Assembly (NCBI GenBank): GCA_937983065.1
Contig: CALKAL010000011.1
Span: 1 to 9,737 of the forward strand
DNA length: 9,737 nt
From: an uncultured Bacillaceae bacterium
GTDB lineage: Bacteria > Bacillota > Bacilli > Bacillales > Alkalibacillaceae
Direction of reading: 5' to 3'
Below, one piece after another: positions 6,337-9,737 of this stretch. The stretch's first letter is position 1. Every line of letters begins with the position of its first letter. Under the pieces are notes generated by a model that worked only from the letters and a program-made list of their open reading frames with translations, was not told the DNA's origin and searched no databases. The position numbers and the translations under genes were made by a program.

Positions 6337-7824
6337 ATGATTATTGAGCTGAAAAATATTAATAAATCTTTTGATAAAAATGTCGTTTTAAAGGATGTCT
6401 CTTTAACGATTAAAGGTGGAGAAATTTACGCGTTATTAGGTGAAAATGGCGCAGGAAAATCGACATTAATGAACATACTTGGCGGTGTGCATCAGAAGGA
6501 TCGTGGGCAAATTTTAATCGACGGTAAAGAAGTCAATTTTCGAACCCCTGCTCAGTCACAAGAAGCGGGCATTGCCTTTATTCACCAAGAGCTCAATTTA
6601 ATTAATGACTTACCAGTTTACGAAAATATGTTTATCGGTCGTGAAATAAAAACGAAGTATAAAACGTTAGACCACGAAAAAATGATTGAAGAAACCGAAG
6701 CGATGTTTAAGAAAATAAATATTAATTTAGACCCGAAAAAGATGGTTCGTGATTTAGACGCTTCATATAAACAAATTGTTGAAATATGCCGTGCGATGAT
6801 GACAGAAGCATCAATCATCATTATGGATGAACCGACTACATCATTAACGGACTCAGAAATAGAGCGTGTCTTTGAGATGATGACAACGTTAAAAAATCAA
6901 GGGGTAGGGTTAATCTTCATTTCACATAAATTAAAAGAGGTCATGCATATTTGTGATAGATATGCGGTGTTAAGAGATGGAAAACTAGTATCTGAAGGCA
7001 ACGTAAAGGATGTCACAACAAAGGATTTAGCCCGCTATATGGTTGGCTATGACGTACGAACAGATCATTTATCGAAAAAAAGGGATTTAGGTGATAACGT
7101 ATTACGGGTCGAAAACCTTACATATGAACATATTTTTAAAAATATTAATTTTTCCATTAAAAAAGGGGAAGTCGTCGGATTTACAGGTCTTCTTGGAGAT
7201 GGTCGTAGTGAATTATTTCAAACGATATTCGGTGCGGATGACCTAACATCGGGGCATATTTATTTAGATGGTGAAAAGGTTCAACTTAAAAATACGTATG
7301 ACGCCATTGATAAAGGGTTGGCTTATTTACCGCGAAATCGTAAAGAAAATGCGATTATCCACGATATGAATATTTTGGAAAATTCATCGATTGCAACGTG
7401 GCCGAAATATGCAAAATATGGCGTGATTAATTATCCAGCGCATCAGAAAAGGTTTGATCACCTTCGTAAGCAATTGCGAATTAAAATGGGGAGGGCTTCA
7501 GATAGTATTTTAAGTCTCTCAGGTGGAAACCAGCAAAAAGTCATCTTAGCGAAATGGTTATCGACCGATCCGAAAATATTAATTTTAGACAATCCGACTC
7601 AAGGGGTTGACGTTGGTGCAAAAGAGGACATTTATGACATTATTTCTGAATTAGCAGACAGAAACATTGCCGTTATCGTTTTATCAAGTGAAGCCCAAGA
7701 AATTATCCGTCTTTGCGACCGGGCATTTGTCATGTATCAAGGGGTTATTCAAGGGACAGTGAGTGGTGAGGCGATGACTGAGCATAACATTATGAGTTTA
7801 GCGACTGGAGGAGAACTCACTTAG
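6337..7824 (+). CDS. Sugar ABC transporter ATP-binding protein with two nucleotide-binding domains (RbsA/MglA-type), 495 aa
   Basis: This is the cytoplasmic energy-coupling subunit of the CUT2 importer. NBD1 (about 1-235) has Walker A GENGAGKST at 35-43, Q-loop Gln84, Walker B with Asp164-Glu165 and switch His197. Its signature is degenerate (LDASYKQ at 140-146). NBD2 (about 255-495) has a degenerate Walker A (GLLGDGRS, 284-291), a canonical LSGGNQQ signature (394-400), Asp418-Asn419 where the catalytic Glu normally lies, and Ser in place of the switch His. The intact Walker A of NBD1 would pair with the intact signature of NBD2, leaving one good ATP site, as in the family. Length is normal. 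The ribosome site is weak (GGATGTGAT, 6325-6333), unlike the AGGAGGG of the binding protein. It is followed after 19 nt by the permease. Confidence 0.93.
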   Translation: MIIELKNINKSFDKNVVLKDVSLTIKGGEIYALLGENGAGKSTLMNILGGVHQKDRGQILIDGKEVNFRTPAQSQEAGIAFIHQELNLINDLPVYENMFIGREIKTKYKTLDHEKMIEETEAMFKKININLDPKKMVRDLDASYKQIVEICRAMMTEASIIIMDEPTTSLTDSEIERVFEMMTTLKNQGVGLIFISHKLKEVMHICDRYAVLRDGKLVSEGNVKDVTTKDLARYMVGYDVRTDHLSKKRDLGDNVLRVENLTYEHIFKNINFSIKKGEVVGFTGLLGDGRSELFQTIFGADDLTSGHIYLDGEKVQLKNTYDAIDKGLAYLPRNRKENAIIHDMNILENSSIATWPKYAKYGVINYPAHQKRFDHLRKQLRIKMGRASDSILSLSGGNQQKVILAKWLSTDPKILILDNPTQGVDVGAKEDIYDIISELADRNIAVIVLSSEAQEIIRLCDRAFVMYQGVIQGTVSGEAMTEHNIMSLATGGELT

Positions 7825-7843
7825 AAGAGGGGGGAACCGAAGT

Positions 7844-8884
7844 ATGAGTGAAAATGTAAACAAAAAGAGAAGCTTTATGGGATGGTTCAAATATAAATGG
7901 AATTATGATCCTTTATTTAGTATTTTAATAGCACTTATCATTATGATTATTTTACAAACATTCGTCTTAGGATTTGATTACGATTCATTCGGTAGCTGGT
8001 GGCAAGCATGGTCAACTAACTGGATGAATTTACTTCGGAATAATGCGGGCGTTGCAATCATTGCCCTTGGGATGACCTTTGTCATTATGACGGGCGGTAT
8101 TGATCTATCCGTCGGTGCCACTTTAGTTGCGACAGGTGCCTTTGCAATGATGCTAATCGATGTTGGTGAACGAGGACTCCTCGGCATGATTGGTATAACG
8201 GGAGTCACCGCTATTATTCTCACGATTATTTTAACAGTTATTTTCGGCTATTTCCTCGGAATGCTTAACGGGATTGTCATTACAAAAGGGATGGTTCCCC
8301 CATTCATAGCGACTTTAGGGGCAATGATGGTTTTCAGAAGTGTCACCCAACATGTTATGCAAGGGTATAATCCAAGGGTGCCGACAGAGTTTTTAGAAAT
8401 TGCGAGTTTTAAAATAGGAAACTTGATGATCATGCCTATTTTTTATTGGGCAATTATAGCGGCTATCATGTATTTCATATCAAAACGAACGACATTCGGA
8501 AGACAAATTATTGCAGTAGGCTCCAACGAAAGGGCCGCCAAATTATCTGGTATTAATGTGAATAAAGTGAAGCTACGCGTTTACTCGTTAATGGGACTTC
8601 TCGTTGCCATCGCAGCAATTATTCAAGTATCCCGCATCGGTTCAATGGATTATGCAGGGGCTGGAAGAGGTCTTGAAATGGATGCGATTGCTGCAGCCGT
8701 TGTCGGTGGAACGAGTATGATGGGTGGCCGCGGCTTTATTCTCGGAACGGTATACGGAATGCTCATCATTTCGATTTTAAATAACTTACTCAACTTATTT
8801 GGCGTACCACCGTTACTACGGGACGCCTTTAAAGGGCTCATCGTCATTGCCGCCGTACTACTTCAAAGGAAAAAAGACGCTTAA
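7844..8884 (+). CDS. Sugar ABC transporter permease (RbsC/BPD_transp_2-type), 346 aa
   Basis: This is the inner membrane channel of the CUT2 importer, probably a homodimer driven by the double ATPase encoded upstream. A basic cytoplasmic N-terminus (about 1-20) is followed by roughly 8-10 hydrophobic segments, starting at about 23-43, 66-84, 87-105, 113-139 and 150-168, then 197-213, 245-263 and 297-320, with a last one near 328-340. Family landmarks are MTGGIDLSVGA (82-92), the cytoplasmic loop GRQIIAVGSNERAAKLSGI (219-237) that contacts the ATPase, and VVGGTSMMGGRG (286-297). The start is set by GAGGGGGG (7827-7834), 9 nt before the ATG. A 60-residue stretch before the second helix is rich in Trp (SWWQAWSTNW, 51-60) and is probably extracytoplasmic. 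It is the last gene of the operon. Confidence 0.93.
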   Translation: MSENVNKKRSFMGWFKYKWNYDPLFSILIALIIMIILQTFVLGFDYDSFGSWWQAWSTNWMNLLRNNAGVAIIALGMTFVIMTGGIDLSVGATLVATGAFAMMLIDVGERGLLGMIGITGVTAIILTIILTVIFGYFLGMLNGIVITKGMVPPFIATLGAMMVFRSVTQHVMQGYNPRVPTEFLEIASFKIGNLMIMPIFYWAIIAAIMYFISKRTTFGRQIIAVGSNERAAKLSGINVNKVKLRVYSLMGLLVAIAAIIQVSRIGSMDYAGAGRGLEMDAIAAAVVGGTSMMGGRGFILGTVYGMLIISILNNLLNLFGVPPLLRDAFKGLIVIAAVLLQRKKDA

Positions 8885-8904
8885 TCAAGTTGCGCGACTG
8901 CTAT

Positions 8905-9025
8905 TCGATCATAAATTGCTGAAATTGATCATATTAAGGGAAATTTGATCATATCCCGTAAAACTTGATCATATAATCAAAAATTTGATCATATCTCGCA
9001 AAAATTTGATCATAAAAAATTCTCG
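8905..9025. repeat. Six-copy tandem array of a 20-bp repeat (TTGATCATAT core)
   Basis: Copies begin at 8905, 8925, 8945, 8965, 8985 and 9006, so the period is exactly 20 bp and 21 bp for the last step. The first ten bases are conserved as TTGATCATAT (first copy TCGATCATAA, last TTGATCATAA). The next ten vary, but copies 2-5 end in an A-rich stretch. Each copy contains the palindrome TGATCA and one GATC. The array follows the permease stop by 20 nt and precedes the shared terminator, so it would lie in the 3' untranslated region of the operon mRNA. Conserved and variable parts of about 10 bp are far too short for a CRISPR array. Confidence 0.9.
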
Positions 9026-9052
9026 CCAACCCCAGCACAACTTCACAAAAGG

Positions 9053-9098
9053 AAAAACAGTGTGACATGGTTCATCCGATCCGATCACACTGTTTTTT
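9053..9098. terminator. Bidirectional intrinsic terminator between convergent genes
   Basis: Arms AAAAACAGTGTGA (9053-9065) and TCACACTGTTTTT (9085-9097) are perfectly complementary over 13 bp around a 19-nt loop. The plus strand ends in T6 (9093-9098), terminating the ABC operon. The minus strand ends in T5 (complement of 9053-9057), terminating the FMN reductase gene, whose stop is at 9102-9104. Confidence 0.9.
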
Positions 9099-9101
9099 GA
9101 T

Positions 9102-9659
9102 TCAGTCTTTATACCGTTTAATTAACTTACAAAATTCATCGACAACGTTTTGTAAAAATTGAATCGTATCCTCGCGCGTTATTTTCCCGTTTTCGTCAAG
9201 TAATTCGTGGACATTTGCTAAATAAGCCTCAGGTTGTTGTAAGACAGGCATGTTACAAAATACCATTGGCTGTCTTAAATGATGGTTCGCACCAAAACCA
9301 CTTAAATTACTTGGTGATTGACTAATAATTGCTGCTGGCATCCCATCCCATAAATTTGCTCCATAAGGACGAGAGCCAACGTCTAATGCGTTTTTCAATA
9401 GAGCAGGGTACGAGCGGTTATATTCAGGTGTTACAAATAGGACCGCATCCATTTCCTTTATCTTTTCACGAAACCGAGTATACGATTCAGGAACAGTTCC
9501 CCCCTCATTATCGAAATCTTCATTGTAAAAAGGTAAATCGTCAATTTTTACAATTTCAGTTTCATATCCATCCTTAAACAGAGTTTGGACATTTTTCGCT
9601 ATTTGTCCACTGAATGAATTCTTTCTTAAACTACCTACTAAAATTGCTACCTTCGTCAC
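9102..9659 (-). CDS. NADPH-dependent FMN reductase-family flavoprotein, 185 aa
   Basis: This is a small cytoplasmic flavodoxin-fold oxidoreductase of the FMN_red family (azoreductase, chromate or quinone reductase-like). GSLRKNSFS at about 9-17 is the FMN phosphate-binding loop, and PEYNRSYPALLKNALD at about 78-93 is the hallmark family motif that also lines the flavin site. Length is typical. The start is GTG at 9659, since no in-frame ATG lies nearby; AAAGGTGAT (9665-9673) is the ribosome site. The ATG inside that site at 9666 is in another frame. The gene converges on the sugar operon and shares only the terminator, so a link to sugar catabolism is not supported. The physiological acceptor cannot be told from sequence. 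Confidence 0.9.
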   Translation of the reverse strand: MTKVAILVGSLRKNSFSGQIAKNVQTLFKDGYETEIVKIDDLPFYNEDFDNEGGTVPESYTRFREKIKEMDAVLFVTPEYNRSYPALLKNALDVGSRPYGANLWDGMPAAIISQSPSNLSGFGANHHLRQPMVFCNMPVLQQPEAYLANVHELLDENGKITREDTIQFLQNVVDEFCKLIKRYKD

Positions 9660-9724
9660 TAGGCATCACCTTTCTAATTATGTTTATTCTCTTTTATAGA
9701 TGCCCTTATAGACTCGATTCCATG

Positions 9725-9737
9725 CGTAAAATTTACG
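9725..9737. promoter_or_regulatory. Perfect short palindrome upstream of the FMN reductase gene
   Basis: CGTAAA-A-TTTACG is a perfect 6-bp-arm palindrome at the window edge, 66 nt upstream of the GTG start. It could be a regulator site for the flavoprotein gene or half of a longer structure cut off by the window. No convincing -35/-10 pair was found between it and the gene. Confidence 0.25.

Noticed and set aside
8905..9025. CRISPR-like array.
   Set aside because: Repeat and spacer are only about 10 bp each, spacers are AT-rich and similar, and no cas genes are nearby.
9329..9577. Plus-strand open frame of 82 codons inside the FMN reductase gene.
   Set aside because: It is antisense to a gene with clear family motifs, has no ribosome site and shows no recognisable domain.
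9102..9659. The FMN reductase as part of the sugar pathway, for example to recycle cofactor.
   Set aside because: It is convergent, separated by a bidirectional terminator and has its own upstream region; nothing in the sequence links it to the operon.
9660..9724. Sigma-A promoter for the FMN reductase gene, using TATAAA on the minus strand.
   Set aside because: No acceptable -35 lies 16-18 nt upstream of the A/T-rich box; the evidence is too weak to list.

Overview
The window looks like chromosomal DNA of a low-GC Gram-positive bacterium of the Bacillaceae type. The reasons are AT-rich sequence, strong AGGAGG-type ribosome sites, one GTG start, a perfect match to the CcpA cre consensus, and a lipoprotein-type (not periplasmic) sugar-binding protein. 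That exported binding protein is extremely acidic (about 66 Asp/Glu against 14 Lys/Arg by hand count), which suggests an alkaliphilic or salt-tolerant lifestyle. The species cannot be named from the sequence.

Layout: (a) 1-1042, minus strand: a hairpin terminator and a 322-residue TIM-barrel sugar isomerase/epimerase-family protein. (b) 1043-1188: a divergent control region with back-to-back promoters and a LacI/CcpA-type operator at the rightward start site. (c) 1189-5152, plus strand: a LacI-family regulator, a Gfo/Idh/MocA dehydrogenase, a second TIM-barrel isomerase/epimerase-family protein and a second Gfo/Idh/MocA dehydrogenase; the last two overlap as ATGA. (d) 5153-8884: a complete three-gene CUT2 (ribose-type) ABC importer: lipoprotein, double ATPase and permease. 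The binding-protein gene is flanked by RNA/DNA dyads. (e) 8885-9101: a six-unit 20-bp tandem repeat array and a bidirectional terminator. (f) 9102-9659, minus strand: an NADPH-dependent FMN reductase-family protein that looks unrelated to the operon.

Regions a-d read as one catabolic locus. A sugar or sugar-like compound is imported unphosphorylated by the CUT2 transporter. It is then processed by two NAD(P)-dependent oxidoreductases and two metal-dependent TIM-barrel enzymes, under a local LacI repressor and probably glucose repression. No kinase, glycosidase or aldolase is present. Two Gfo/Idh/MocA plus two isomerase-fold enzymes is the same enzyme set as the described Bacillus smithii levoglucosan pathway (LgdA, LgdB1, LgdB2, LgdC: 3-oxidation, beta-elimination, hydration, reduction). 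My main hypothesis is therefore a 3-keto-sugar route acting on an anhydrosugar, glycoside or related compound. The substrate is not proven by the sequence, and inositol isomers or another sugar remain possible.

I saw no RNA genes, insertion sequences, CRISPR array or origin. No stretch over 300 bases lacks a gene.
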